From: Sphingopyxis sp. | GTDB lineage: Bacteria > Pseudomonadota > Alphaproteobacteria > Sphingomonadales > Sphingomonadaceae | Length of the DNA: 43,253 bases | Direction: 5' to 3' | NCBI GenBank assembly: GCA_016463225.1 | Contig: JAEMRT010000036.1 | Coordinates: 1 to 43,253, forward strand | Part shown: positions 32,629-41,371 of the stretch, in pieces | How positions within the stretch are numbered: position 1 is the stretch's first letter | Layout: the number at the start of each line of letters is the position of its first letter | Notes under the pieces: model-generated | Database searches by the model: none | The model's input: only the letters and a program-made list of their open reading frames with translations | What the model was told of the DNA's origin: nothing | Translations under genes and position numbers: made by a program

Positions 32629-34032
32629 ATGACCGACTATTCCGACCTGATCCAGCCCGACAAGGGGCAGGACGCCCGCACGATCCACCTCGTCGACAAA
32701 AAGGGCTATGACGAATGGCTCAAGGGCCGCAGCGCCCGCGAACGCGCGCACCTCGCCGCGGTGGGGTTCAAACCCGACGCCTATGTCCATGCTATCCTGC
32801 CCGGTGACGATCCTGACAAATGGGCTGTCGTGACCACGGTGGCCAAGGTCGATAGCCTGTCGGCCTGGTGCCTTGCCAAGCTGGGACAGATCCTGCCCGC
32901 CGGACGCTATCGGCTTGAGGGGCAGCAACCGGGCAAAGCCCTGTTCGGCTGGATGAGCGCGCAATATCGCTTCGATACCTATCGGTCGAAGGTCGAGACC
33001 AAGGGGCCGCGCGTGCTGCTGACCAGCGACGTCGGCGCGATCGCGCCGCTGGTGGCGGAAATGCGCGCAACCGCGCTGGTCCGCGACATGGTCAACACCC
33101 CCGCCGCCGATATGGGTCCGGCCGCGATCGAAAAGGCGGCCGAGCGCATCGCCAAGGCGCACGGCGGCAAGCTGACCGTCACCAGGGGCGAGGCGCTGGA
33201 ACAGGGCTATCCCATGATTCACGCGGTCGGACGGGCCGCGGCCAAGCATCACGCCCCGCGCCTGATCGAGATCGAATGGGGCAAGGACGGCGATCCGCGC
33301 GTCGCGCTGGTCGGCAAGGGGATCAGCTTCGACAGCGGCGGGCTCGACATCAAGCCGGCGTCGGGCATGCGACTGATGAAAAAGGACATGGGCGGCGCCG
33401 CGCATGTGCTGGCGCTCGCCGAACTGGTGATGGCGAGCGGGCTGCCGGTGCGGCTGCACTGTCTGGTCGCAGCGGCGGAAAATGCGATTTCGGCCGATGC
33501 GTTTCGCCCCGGCGATGTGCTGAAAAGCCGCCTTGGGCTGACCGTCGAGATCGGCAACACCGACGCCGAGGGACGGCTGGTGCTGGGCGATGCGCTGGCC
33601 AGGGCTGGCGAGGACAAGCCCGAACTGATCGTCGATTTCGCAACACTGACCGGCGCTGCGCGCGTCGCGCTCGGTCCTGATCTGCCGCCGCTGTTCACCA
33701 ATGACGACGCGCTCGCCGATGCGTTACTGGCCGCCGGGATCGAACGCGACGATCCGGTGTGGCGGATGCCGCTGTGGGACGGCTATGCCGATCTGCTCGA
33801 AACCGACATCGCCGACCTCGGCAATGCCGGCAGCTCGGCCTTTGCCGGGACGATCACCGCGGCGCTGTTCCTCAAACGCTTCGTGCCCGAAGGCGTGGCC
33901 TGGGCGCATCTCGACACCTTTGCCTGGCGCCCGTCGGCAAAGCCAGGGCGGTCCAAGGGCGGCGCAGCGCTGGGGTTGCGCGCCGCCTGGGCGATGTTGC
34001 AGGCGCGCTACGACCGCCGCGCGAAAGCCTGA
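32629..34032 (+). CDS. leucyl aminopeptidase family M17 protein
   Basis: M17 aminopeptidases are cytosolic two-metal hexamers that trim N-terminal residues from peptides. The 467-aa protein has the catalytic domain with GKGISFDSGGLDIKPASGMRLMKKDMGGAA (Lys and first Asp ligands), PVRLHCLVAAAENAI, and the signature NTDAEGRLVLGDAL (Asp and Glu ligands). The N-terminal domain (about 1-150) is divergent from PepA, as in the sphingomonad/alphaproteobacterial group annotated simply as leucyl aminopeptidase family. The ATG at 32629 is the first. NlpC/P60 and argC genes follow on the same strand. Confidence 0.93.
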   Translation: MTDYSDLIQPDKGQDARTIHLVDKKGYDEWLKGRSARERAHLAAVGFKPDAYVHAILPGDDPDKWAVVTTVAKVDSLSAWCLAKLGQILPAGRYRLEGQQPGKALFGWMSAQYRFDTYRSKVETKGPRVLLTSDVGAIAPLVAEMRATALVRDMVNTPAADMGPAAIEKAAERIAKAHGGKLTVTRGEALEQGYPMIHAVGRAAAKHHAPRLIEIEWGKDGDPRVALVGKGISFDSGGLDIKPASGMRLMKKDMGGAAHVLALAELVMASGLPVRLHCLVAAAENAISADAFRPGDVLKSRLGLTVEIGNTDAEGRLVLGDALARAGEDKPELIVDFATLTGAARVALGPDLPPLFTNDDALADALLAAGIERDDPVWRMPLWDGYADLLETDIADLGNAGSSAFAGTITAALFLKRFVPEGVAWAHLDTFAWRPSAKPGRSKGGAALGLRAAWAMLQARYDRRAKA

Positions 34033-34117
34033 ACATTCTTGATAAAGCCCCTCCTGCTGGTCTAATGGCGCGCGATTGTCCGCCGGGGGCGCGGACCAGC
34101 TATTTACGGGACGGCAA

Positions 34118-35062
34118 GTGACAGCTCAAAGCGGCGATAATTCAGCGGCAAACCGCGTCCGCATGGGACGCCCCGGCGCCGTCGGCGCGGGCCGCGACCG
34201 TTTTGGCCTGAGCGGCACATCGCAGGCCTATGACCCGCGCATCGTTGCGATCCGTCCCGACCTCGCCGACATCGCCGTCGCCGGTCAGCATTTCGCCCCG
34301 CACTATGCGGCGCCGATGATGCGCAGCGGCGTGCTGCCCGCCGCGGTGCTGCGCGGATCACCCTCGCTCGATGCCGACCAGACGAGTGAATTGCTGTTCG
34401 GCGAAGGCTTTGCGCTGCTCGACCTGACGGGCGGCTGGGCGTGGGGCTATTGCCTCGCCGACCATTATGTCGGCTATCTGTCCGCCGATGCGCTCGCCGC
34501 ACCGATTGCGCCGACCCACCGCGTCGAGATGATCGAAGCGATCCTCCATAGCGCGCCCGACGCTGCGAGCGGCGGCCCCGCCGTCCTGCCGCGCGGCGCG
34601 CTGGTGATGGGCGAGGTCGAGGGCGAGTGGCTCGCGACCGCGCACGGCTATCTGCCGCTCGCGGCGCTGGTCGAGGTCGGCGCCGAAGATCGCGATCCCG
34701 CCGGGCGCGCCGAAGAACTCATCGGCACCCCCTATCTGTGGGGCGGCCGCACGTCGAAGGGCATCGACTGTTCGGGGCTGGTCCAGCTTAGCTGGGCCGC
34801 CGCGGAAGTCCAGTTGCCGCGCGACAGCGATTTGCAGCTGGCAGCACTGGGGGCAGACAAGGATGTCGATCCGGCGGCGCTCGCGCGCGGCGATCTGGTA
34901 TTCTTTCCCGGCCATGTCGGGATCATGGCCGACGGCCAAAACATCATCCACGCGAGCCGACGATGGATGGCGGTAAAGACAGAACCGCTGGCCGACGTCA
35001 TCGCACGTTCGGCTGCCAAGGATCATAATCCGCCGGTGAGCGGATATAAACGACTGCGATAA
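34118..35062 (+). CDS. NlpC/P60 family cell-wall hydrolase with SH3-like domains
   Basis: This is a cysteine peptidase of the NlpC/P60 type that cleaves peptidoglycan stem peptides. The catalytic core is LWGGRTSKGIDCSGLVQLSW (nucleophile Cys) followed by DLVFFPGHVGIMADGQNIIHASR (His). Upstream are two SH3-like segments (about 45-210) with SELLFGEGFALLDLTGGWAWGYCLADHYVGYLS. This is the bacterial-type domain arrangement of the Dipeptidyl-peptidase VI-like group. No signal peptide is visible. The start is uncertain: the GTG at 34118 (314 aa) is preferred over a TTG at 34076, neither with a strong ribosome binding site. It ends 3 nt before argC, so the two are probably co-transcribed. Confidence 0.85.
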   Translation: MTAQSGDNSAANRVRMGRPGAVGAGRDRFGLSGTSQAYDPRIVAIRPDLADIAVAGQHFAPHYAAPMMRSGVLPAAVLRGSPSLDADQTSELLFGEGFALLDLTGGWAWGYCLADHYVGYLSADALAAPIAPTHRVEMIEAILHSAPDAASGGPAVLPRGALVMGEVEGEWLATAHGYLPLAALVEVGAEDRDPAGRAEELIGTPYLWGGRTSKGIDCSGLVQLSWAAAEVQLPRDSDLQLAALGADKDVDPAALARGDLVFFPGHVGIMADGQNIIHASRRWMAVKTEPLADVIARSAAKDHNPPVSGYKRLR

Positions 35063-35065
35063 ATC

Positions 35066-35992
35066 ATGACACAGACGGTCTTCATCGACGGCGCGGCGGG
35101 AACGACGGGCCTGGAAATTGCCGAGCGGCTGGCGGGGCGGAGCGAGTTTTCGCTGCTCGCGATCGACGACGCGCGACGCAAGGACGCGAGCGCGCGGCGC
35201 GAAGCGCTGAACGACGCCGATTTCGTCATTCTCTGCCTGCCCGACGATGCAGCGCGCGAAGCGGTGGCAATGATTGCCAATGACCGCACCCGCGTTATCG
35301 ACGCATCAACCGCGCACCGCGTCGCGCCCGGTTGGGTCTATGGCTTTCCCGAAGTCAGCGGGCATGACGCCGTTGCCAGCGCGGCACGGGTATCGAACCC
35401 CGGTTGCTATTCGACCGGCTTTATCGCGCTGATCGCGCCGCTCGTCCGCGCCGGGCTGCTCCCCGCCGACTGGCCCTATGCCTGCAACGCGGTCAGCGGC
35501 TATTCGGGCGGCGGCAAGGCGCTGATCGAGCGGTTCGAGCAGGATCGCGATATCGCCTGGCGCGGCTATGCGCTGGGGCTCGGCCACAAGCATGTCCCCG
35601 AGATGCAGGCGCGCTGCGGCCTGTCGATCGCCCCGCTGTTTTCGCCATCGGTCATCCCCGCACATCGCGGCATGGTGGTCGATGTGCAACTGCCGCTTGC
35701 CGCGATGCCGAATGCGGGCGCTCCCGATGCGCTGCGCGCCGCGCTCGCCGATTTTTATGCCGCCAGCCCGATCGTCGTGATGGGCGAAGCGCCGTCGGAC
35801 GGCGAGATGCTGCTCCGCGCATCGGACGCGGGCGACGACCGGATCGAGCTGTTTATGTTCGCCAATGCCGACGCCAGCCAGGCGCGCCTCGTCGCGCGGC
35901 TCGACAATCTGGGCAAAGGCGCGAGCGGCGCCTGCGTCCAGAATCTTAACATCATGGCGGGATTGCCCGAAACTGCGGGCCTGCGGCTTTAG
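35066..35992 (+). CDS. argC: N-acetyl-gamma-glutamyl-phosphate reductase (ArgC type 2)
   Basis: ArgC reduces N-acetyl-glutamyl-phosphate with NADPH in arginine synthesis. The 308-aa length and motifs fit the shorter type 2 enzyme: DGAAGTTGLEIAERL (cofactor loop), DASTAHRVAPGWVYGFPE, and the catalytic Cys114 in NPGCYSTGF. Later motifs are SGYSGGGKALIE and HVPEMQ (proton-relay His). The ATG at 35066 follows the NlpC/P60 stop by 3 nt. No other arg gene lies in the window, so its place here is outside an arg operon. A small helical protein on the opposite strand follows after 3 nt. Confidence 0.93.
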   Translation: MTQTVFIDGAAGTTGLEIAERLAGRSEFSLLAIDDARRKDASARREALNDADFVILCLPDDAAREAVAMIANDRTRVIDASTAHRVAPGWVYGFPEVSGHDAVASAARVSNPGCYSTGFIALIAPLVRAGLLPADWPYACNAVSGYSGGGKALIERFEQDRDIAWRGYALGLGHKHVPEMQARCGLSIAPLFSPSVIPAHRGMVVDVQLPLAAMPNAGAPDALRAALADFYAASPIVVMGEAPSDGEMLLRASDAGDDRIELFMFANADASQARLVARLDNLGKGASGACVQNLNIMAGLPETAGLRL

Positions 35993-35995
35993 CGC

Positions 35996-36211
35996 TTAGT
36001 GCACCGTGTCGAGAATATCCTCGACCGCCAGATAGGTGATCAGCCGTTCGATCTGGCGCCAGCGCGCAAAATGGACGTGGTTGCCGAGCACGCGATATTG
36101 CTCGGCGCGCGCGGCGGCGGCGAATCCCGCCTCTTCGCCATGCACGCGGATCAGCGCATGGGCATCCTCGACCGCGGCGCGATCGGTCAGAAATGGTGCA
36201 GGCAGATGCAT
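35996..36211 (-). CDS. small helical protein, family not identified
   Basis: I do not recognise this 71-aa sequence with confidence. It is all-helical with the pattern DAHALIRVHGEEAGFAAAARAEQYR, then LGNHVHFARWRQIERLITYL. That resembles the short alphaproteobacterial proteins in which a helix with xHGxxAxxxA is followed by FxxWxxIxxxI. It is convergent with argC, with stops about 3 nt apart. The ATG at 36211 has GGGGACTCC-like sequence on the minus strand, only a modest ribosome binding site. Function is unknown. Confidence 0.65.
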   Translation of the reverse strand: MHLPAPFLTDRAAVEDAHALIRVHGEEAGFAAAARAEQYRVLGNHVHFARWRQIERLITYLAVEDILDTVH

Positions 36212-36391
36212 GGAGTCCCCGTCTTTGCCTTGGAGCCGTTGTCCTAAAGCGCGCGCCTCACCGCGCCGTTCCCAACCGTGATGAAGATCCGGGTAAGGTT
36301 AATTGTGGCGCGCCTGCGGTTAACCCTTTGCTGCGTCGTGCCGCGCGTTTCGCCTCTTTGCCGCCGCGCTTCGTCCGTGTAGGTAAGAGCG

Positions 36392-37735
36392 ATGCGCAAG
36401 ATCCTGAAATATGTCGCCCTCGCCCTGTTGCTGCTGATCATCGTCGGCGGCGTGACGCTGTACGTCATGTCGCGCCCCGACGTGGCGCGCTTCTCGACCG
36501 CCGAACTCAGCGGCCGGGTGCCGGTGATGGCGTCGCAGAAAACCGAGACGTTCCCGACCATCAACGTACCCGAAGCGACAAGCTGGCCCGCAGGACAGGC
36601 GCCGCGCGCCGCACAGGGCCTGGCCGTCGCACGCTTTGCCGAAGGGCTGGACCATCCGCGCAATATGCTCGTGCTGCCCAATGGCGACGTGCTGGTGGCG
36701 GAAGCGCAAAGCCCGCCGCGCGACACGTCGGGTGTCGAGGGCAAGATCATGGGCAACCTGATGAGCAAGGGCGGCACCGGCCGCAAGCCGTCGGCCAATC
36801 GCATCACCCTGCTGCGCGACGCCGACGGCGACGGCAAGGCCGAGGTCAAGACCGCCTATCTCACCGGGCTGAACTCGCCCTATGGCATGGCGCTGGTCGG
36901 TGATACGCTGTACGTCGCCAACACCGACGCGCTGCTCGCCTTTCCCTATGTCGCGGGCGAGACGAAAATGAGCGGCAAAGGCGAAAAGATCGTCGACCTG
37001 CCCGCCAAAGGCTCCAACCGTCACTGGACCAAAAGCCTGGTCGCAGCACCCAATGGCTGGCTCTACATCGGGGTGGGCGCCGACAGCAATATTGGCGAAA
37101 AGGGCATGGCCCGCGAATTTCGCCGCGCCAGCGTCCTCGAAGTGCGCCCCGCGCAGAAATATGTCCGCACCTTTGCCGCGGGCATCCGCAACCCCGTCGG
37201 ACTGGGCTTTTATCCCGGCAGCGAGCGGCTGTGGACCGTGGTCAACGAACGCGACATGCTGGGCAGCGATCTGGTCCCCGACTATCTGACCGACGTCACC
37301 GAGGGTGATTTCTATGGCTGGCCCTGGTATTATTGGGGCGGTTTCGTCGACCCGCGCGTCGATCCCGAGGCCGAAGATCGCCGCCAATATGTGAAGCGCC
37401 CCGAATATGGTCTGGGCGCGCATGTCGCGCCGCTGGGTATGACCTTCACGTCAGGTCTCGATCTTGGCGACCGCTGGGCGAACGGCGCACTGATCGCGCT
37501 GCACGGGTCATGGAACCGCGAGCCGGTCGCGGGTTACAGCGTCGTGTTCGTGAAGTTCGGCGCCAATGGCAAGCCGGTCGACGCGCTGCCCGTCACCCTG
37601 CTCGATCAGTTTCTGGGCAAAGATGGCAAGACGACACGTGGCCGCCCGGCCGATGTGAAGGTGGCGAAGGACGGCAGTGCGCTGGTTGCCGACGATACCG
37701 GCGGGGTGATCTGGCGGGTAGCAAAAGGGGTCTGA
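36392..37735 (+). CDS. PQQ-type sorbosone dehydrogenase family protein
   Basis: This 447-aa protein is anchored by one N-terminal membrane segment (about 6-27, VALALLLLIIVGGVTLYVM), with the rest in the periplasm. It is a beta-propeller of the glucose/sorbosone dehydrogenase family. Segments VARFAEGLDHPRNMLVLPNGDVLVAEAQ, NRHWTKSLVAAPNGWLYIGVG (conserved His) and FAAGIRNPVGLGFYP show this, and the end VVADDTGGVIWRV is also typical. Family members oxidise sugars with PQQ, but many homologues have no proven activity. It is transcribed alone from the 180-nt region upstream, which contains GGTTAATTG and GGTTAACCC sites 19 nt apart. Confidence 0.88.
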   Translation: MRKILKYVALALLLLIIVGGVTLYVMSRPDVARFSTAELSGRVPVMASQKTETFPTINVPEATSWPAGQAPRAAQGLAVARFAEGLDHPRNMLVLPNGDVLVAEAQSPPRDTSGVEGKIMGNLMSKGGTGRKPSANRITLLRDADGDGKAEVKTAYLTGLNSPYGMALVGDTLYVANTDALLAFPYVAGETKMSGKGEKIVDLPAKGSNRHWTKSLVAAPNGWLYIGVGADSNIGEKGMAREFRRASVLEVRPAQKYVRTFAAGIRNPVGLGFYPGSERLWTVVNERDMLGSDLVPDYLTDVTEGDFYGWPWYYWGGFVDPRVDPEAEDRRQYVKRPEYGLGAHVAPLGMTFTSGLDLGDRWANGALIALHGSWNREPVAGYSVVFVKFGANGKPVDALPVTLLDQFLGKDGKTTRGRPADVKVAKDGSALVADDTGGVIWRVAKGV

Positions 37736-37750
37736 CCTGTCGCGCAACAA

Positions 37751-38170
37751 TTAAGTACCGTTGCGCCTTGTTGCAGCAGCATTTTCCGCCGCTGTCAGGA
37801 GCTTTCCCGCCTGCTCTAGCTCACCACTAATTAGTATGGCTTCGGCGCCGCATCGTTGTGCTTCGGTCGCCAATATCGGACTGAGCGCCTGCAAGACGGC
37901 GGGCGTCAAAACATCTGCTACACGTAAGTCAGCGTGGCGGCCCTTCAACTTTCCTAGAAAATAGGTGAGAACGGTCGTTATCCCGACAGTCTCTGCCGAG
38001 TCCGGCGCACCGCTCGAGATAGAGTTGCCCAACGCAATACTGCTCGCGGCAAGGCAATTGACGTCGGCACGGTCCTGATCAGAGAAGCCAAATGGCTCCG
38101 CCGCCGCGGCAGGTAGGGCAAGTACAACGGCTGCTGTAATAGCGAGCGGAGTGCCTGCCAACAGCCGCAA
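37751..38170 (-). CDS. secreted protein of unknown function downstream of dnaN
   Basis: This 139-aa protein has a clear signal peptide (AVVLALPAAAA, cleavage near AEPFG) and two cysteines (NCLAASS and QRCGAE) that could pair in the periplasm. The helical middle contains TVLTYFLGKLKGRHADLRVADVL. I recognise no family. There is no ATG in the frame: a TGA lies just upstream, so translation must start at TTG 38170 (AAGG close by) or TTG 38161. It begins 4 nt after the dnaN stop and may be translated from the dnaN mRNA. GC is visibly lower than in neighbours. Confidence 0.7.
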   Translation of the reverse strand: MRLLAGTPLAITAAVVLALPAAAAEPFGFSDQDRADVNCLAASSIALGNSISSGAPDSAETVGITTVLTYFLGKLKGRHADLRVADVLTPAVLQALSPILATEAQRCGAEAILISGELEQAGKLLTAAENAAATRRNGT

Positions 38171-38174
38171 TGCC

Positions 38175-39290
38175 TTAAACCCGCATCGGCATCAGCACGT
38201 ACAGTGCCGGGCTCTTTTCGCTCTCACGGATCAGCGTCGGGGCGTTGGCGTCGGCGAGATGCAGCTCAACGGTGTCGCCATCAACCTGGCCCAGGATGTC
38301 GCTGAGATAGCGCGCGTTGAAGCCGATCTCGATCGCTTCGCTGTCGTAAACCGCCGCAACCTCTTCGGCCGCCGTGCCGTTTTCAGGGCTGGTGACGCTG
38401 AGCGTGATGCGGTCCTTGTCGAGGCTGACTTTCACCGCGCGCGTTTTTTCGCTGGCGATCGTCGAGACGCGGTCGACGCCCTGATACAGGCTTTTCGGAT
38501 CGACCTTGAGCAGCTTGTCGTTCGCGGTCGGGATGACGCGGCTGTAGTCGGGGAAAGTGCCGTCGATCAGTTTCGAGGTCAGGATCGCGTTGCCGAGCTG
38601 GAAGCGGATCTTGCTCGCCGACAGGCTGATTTCGACATTGCCTTCGGCCTCGTCGAGCAGCTTGCGAATTTCGGTGACGCATTTGCGCGGCACGATGACG
38701 TCGGGCATCGTTTCGGCGCCCTCGGGGCGGGTGACGGTGTAGCGCGCGAGACGGTGGCCGTCGGTCGCCGCGGCCTTCAGCACCGGACCCGACGCATCTT
38801 CAGCGACGTGGAGGAAGATGCCGTTGAGGTAATAGCGCGTTTCCTCAGTGGAGATCGCAAAGCGCGTCTTGTCGATGATCTGGATCAGCTCGGCGACGGG
38901 CAGTTCGAAATTGGTCGGCAGGTCACCCTCGGCAATCACCGGGAAATCGTCGCGCGGCAGCGTCGGCAGGTTGAAGTTCGAGCGGCCGGCCTTGACCTGC
39001 ATCTTGCCCTCGGCAGCCGCGAGGCTGACCTCGGCCCCCTCGGGCAGCTTGCGCGCGATCTCGAACAAAGTGTGCGCCGACACGGTGGTCGTCCCGGCGG
39101 TTTCGACCTTGGCCGCGATCGTTTCAACGACCTGCAGATCGAGGTCGGTCGCCATCAGCTTCAGCTGGCCCGATGCATCGGCTTCGATCAGGACGTTCGA
39201 CAGGATGGGAATGGTATTGCGCCGCTCGACCACCGACTGGACGTGGCCAAGGCTCTTCAACAACACTGCGCGTTCGATCGTCGCTTTCAT
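38175..39290 (-). CDS. dnaN: DNA polymerase III beta subunit (sliding clamp)
   Basis: DnaN forms the ring that clamps polymerase III to DNA. The 371-aa protein from the ATG at 39290 (MKATIERAVLLKSLGHVQSVVERRNTIPILSNVLIE) has the three clamp repeats. It has LSTEETRYYLNGIF-like ISTEETRYYLNGIFLHV and DGHRLARYTV in the middle, and ends with the conserved PALYVLMPMRV. The frame is open far upstream but the family start is unambiguous. It is not next to dnaA, recF or gyrB in this window, as is usual in alphaproteobacteria. A TTG-started secreted protein follows after 4 nt. Confidence 0.97.
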   Translation of the reverse strand: MKATIERAVLLKSLGHVQSVVERRNTIPILSNVLIEADASGQLKLMATDLDLQVVETIAAKVETAGTTTVSAHTLFEIARKLPEGAEVSLAAAEGKMQVKAGRSNFNLPTLPRDDFPVIAEGDLPTNFELPVAELIQIIDKTRFAISTEETRYYLNGIFLHVAEDASGPVLKAAATDGHRLARYTVTRPEGAETMPDVIVPRKCVTEIRKLLDEAEGNVEISLSASKIRFQLGNAILTSKLIDGTFPDYSRVIPTANDKLLKVDPKSLYQGVDRVSTIASEKTRAVKVSLDKDRITLSVTSPENGTAAEEVAAVYDSEAIEIGFNARYLSDILGQVDGDTVELHLADANAPTLIRESEKSPALYVLMPMRV

Positions 39291-39461
39291 TCTAATCCGC
39301 CATCCCTGTGTTCCGCGGGAGAAGTCCCTGAAAGGGCCGCCATCGAAGGCGATTCGTTGCCCCGATTCCCGGCCCCTGAAAATGCCCACCTTCCTTAACG
39401 CACGCGTCGGCGGGTGCAAGCCATGCTTGCAAAGCATCCCCAATCGCGCGAACGAGGGCCG

Positions 39462-39959
39462 ATGCAGCGCCGGGCCTCCCTTTTCCTCATGCTGGCGGCG
39501 ATGCCCGCCATAGCGATCGCTGCCGCCCCGACGGCGCTCGGCGTTTTCGATGGCTGGGGCGCATTCCGCAATCCTGGGACCCCGCGCTGCTACGCCCTCG
39601 CCGCGCCCTCGGCGACGATCGGCACCCCGCAGGTCAAGGCCTATGCCAGCGTCGGTTACTGGCCCAAATCGAGGATCCGCGGTCAATTTTATGTCCGCCT
39701 GTCGAAAGCGCGCGCGCCGGGACGCGACCTGCGCCTCACCATCGGCGGTCGCCGCTTCATCCTGACCGGCAGCGGCGCGCATGGCTGGGCCAGCGACGCG
39801 CGGATGGACGCCGCGATCGTCGCCGCGATGCGGTCGGCGCCGAGCATGAGCGTTTCCAGCAGCACAGCCAGCGGCGGCGCGATCGCCGACACGTACCGGC
39901 TGCGCGGTGCCGCGACGGCGATCGATGCCGCGGCACTGGGCTGCGCGCGACTAGGCTAA
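39462..39959 (+). CDS. IalB-like secreted protein
   Basis: This 165-aa protein from the ATG at 39462 has a signal peptide (FLMLAAMPAIAIAAAP). The mature part has the pattern of invasion-associated locus B proteins: WGAFRNPGTPRCYALAAP, a beta strand LRLTIGGRRFILTGSGAHGWA, then ARMDAAIVAAMRSAPSMSV and ADTYRLRGAATAIDAA, ending with a conserved Cys. Two cysteines probably form a disulfide in the periplasm. The IalB name comes from Bartonella, but most members are uncharacterised periplasmic proteins and no link to invasion is implied. It is convergent with the LysR gene, with stops 4 nt apart. Confidence 0.75.
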   Translation: MQRRASLFLMLAAMPAIAIAAAPTALGVFDGWGAFRNPGTPRCYALAAPSATIGTPQVKAYASVGYWPKSRIRGQFYVRLSKARAPGRDLRLTIGGRRFILTGSGAHGWASDARMDAAIVAAMRSAPSMSVSSSTASGGAIADTYRLRGAATAIDAAALGCARLG

Positions 39960-39962
39960 GGC

Positions 39963-40847
39963 CTAATCTTCGCGAGCGCGCTTCGTCAGTTCCTTCGCCA
40001 AGAAATCCAGCACCAACCGCACCCGCGGCACATGCCGCAACCGTTCGTGGGTTAGCAGCCATAACCCGGTGGTATCTTCGCTCTTGGGCGGGATGCAACG
40101 GATCAGATCGGGTTCGCGATCGGCGATGAAGGCGGGCAATATGGTCAGGCCCATGCCCGAGCGCACCCCGGCAAGCAGCCCGGTGCCGCTGTCATATTGC
40201 ATCACCACCGACTCTTCGAGCCCATATTGCTGGAGCCAGGCCAGATAGGGTTTCCAGACCCCGCCCCCGCCGCCGATAAAGGGATGCGCCGCCAGTTGCT
40301 CGCGGCTGTGCGGGATGCCGTGGCGGTCGGCATAATCGCGGCTGCAATAGACCGTCCACGGATTGTCGGCGATGCGCCGCCCGACCAGTCCCGCGCCGGT
40401 CGGCTGCTTGCTGCTACGGATCGCGATATCGGCGGCCCCGCTCGCCAGATCGCGCGCCTCGTCCGATGTGTCGAGCTGGATGTGAATGCCCGGATGTTCA
40501 GCACGCAGATCGCGCAGGATCGGCGGCAGGATTGTCACCGCGAAAATTTCCATCGTCGTCAAGCTGACCGTGCCGCCGGCATCGCGCGACGACGCGCCCG
40601 CCGCTTCGCCAAAACGATCGGCGGCTTCGCGCACCGCGGCCGCGCTCCCCAGCATCGCCTCCCCCACCGGGGTCAGCGCATAACCCGCCTGCCGCCGTTC
40701 GAAGAGGTTGAGCCCGGTCGCGGCCTCCAGCGCCGCGATGCGCCGGGCGACGGTCGTCTGGCTGACGCGCAGTGCCTGTGCGGCGGACAAGGTGCTGCCC
40801 GTTTCGGCGACGGCCAGAAAGGCTTTGAGGTCGTTCCAGTCATACAT
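39963..40847 (-). CDS. LysR family transcriptional regulator
   Basis: This 294-aa regulator has the N-terminal winged helix-turn-helix (DLKAFLAVAETGSTLSAAQALRVSQTTVARRIAALEAATGLNLFER, about 5-50). The C-terminal effector domain contains VSLTTMEIFAVTILPPILRDLRAEHPGIHIQLDTSDEARDL. Such proteins usually activate a divergent gene and repress their own. The divergent gene here is an UrcA-family protein, and the 151 nt between the starts hold a perfect 22-bp palindrome. The ATG at 40847 is taken because the HTH begins close to it. The effector cannot be predicted. Confidence 0.95.
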   Translation of the reverse strand: MYDWNDLKAFLAVAETGSTLSAAQALRVSQTTVARRIAALEAATGLNLFERRQAGYALTPVGEAMLGSAAAVREAADRFGEAAGASSRDAGGTVSLTTMEIFAVTILPPILRDLRAEHPGIHIQLDTSDEARDLASGAADIAIRSSKQPTGAGLVGRRIADNPWTVYCSRDYADRHGIPHSREQLAAHPFIGGGGGVWKPYLAWLQQYGLEESVVMQYDSGTGLLAGVRSGMGLTILPAFIADREPDLIRCIPPKSEDTTGLWLLTHERLRHVPRVRLVLDFLAKELTKRARED

Positions 40848-40878
40848 GGCGTCTTGTGCTTCATAGGCGCCTTTGCAG

Positions 40879-40900
40879 CATTCTGCAATTTTGCAGAATG
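40879..40900. promoter_or_regulatory. perfect 22-bp palindrome, probable LysR operator
   Basis: CATTCTGCAA (40879-40888) and TTGCAGAATG (40891-40900) are exact inverted repeats with two T between. A second short palindrome TTGCGCAA follows at 40902-40909. It lies 32 nt upstream of the LysR start and 99 nt from the UrcA start, the normal place of a LysR-type binding site shared by divergent genes. A T-N11-A core can be read inside it. Confidence 0.78.
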
Positions 40901-40998
40901 GTTGCGCAACATCGTTGCTCCTGCCGCCACCAACGATCGCTTATCTGCTGATTACCGGCTTCCTCCCCTCCCCAACAGCCGGCCGATGGAGACATGAG

Positions 40999-41328
40999 AT
41001 GAAAAAGCTTCTGATCCTCGCCGCGCTGGCCGCCACCTCGGTTGGCCAGCCCGCCCTCGCCCAATCGGCGCCCACGAACCCGAGCGTCGCCGTCCAGCAC
41101 CGCGACCTCGACCTTAGAACCGAGGCCGGTGCCAAGAGCCTCGACCGCCGCATCTGGCGCGCGGTTGTCGAAGTGTGCGGCACCGCATCGGACTTCGATC
41201 TGAAAGGCAAGAACGATGTTCGGCAATGCCGCGCCGACACGCGGTTGACCGCCGCGGCGCAGGCCGAGTTGGCGATCGCCGGCGCAACGCGCAATCAGGC
41301 GATCCGCGTCAGCTCGATCCGCAAATGA
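40999..41328 (+). CDS. UrcA family protein
   Basis: This 109-aa secreted protein is read from the ATG at 40999 (MKKLLILAALAATSVGQPALAQ signal peptide, GGAGAC nearby upstream). The mature part has the UrcA pattern VQHRDLDLRTEAGAKSLDRRIWRAVVEVCG followed by C about 20 residues on, so a disulfide is likely in the periplasm. The family is common in Sphingomonadales and Caulobacterales and has no known function. It is divergent from the LysR regulator and is its likely target. Confidence 0.88.
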   Translation: MKKLLILAALAATSVGQPALAQSAPTNPSVAVQHRDLDLRTEAGAKSLDRRIWRAVVEVCGTASDFDLKGKNDVRQCRADTRLTAAAQAELAIAGATRNQAIRVSSIRK

Positions 41329-41371
41329 TCGGCGGAGCCGGGGCGATGTCGGCTGGCGAAAGGCGACAAGC

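Noticed and set aside
33249..33701. Minus-strand frames opposite the M17 aminopeptidase, including the upstream extension of the DUF3298 frame
   Set aside because: The DUF3298 lipoprotein starts naturally at 32574 with a lipobox; everything upstream in that frame is antisense to a conserved catalytic domain.
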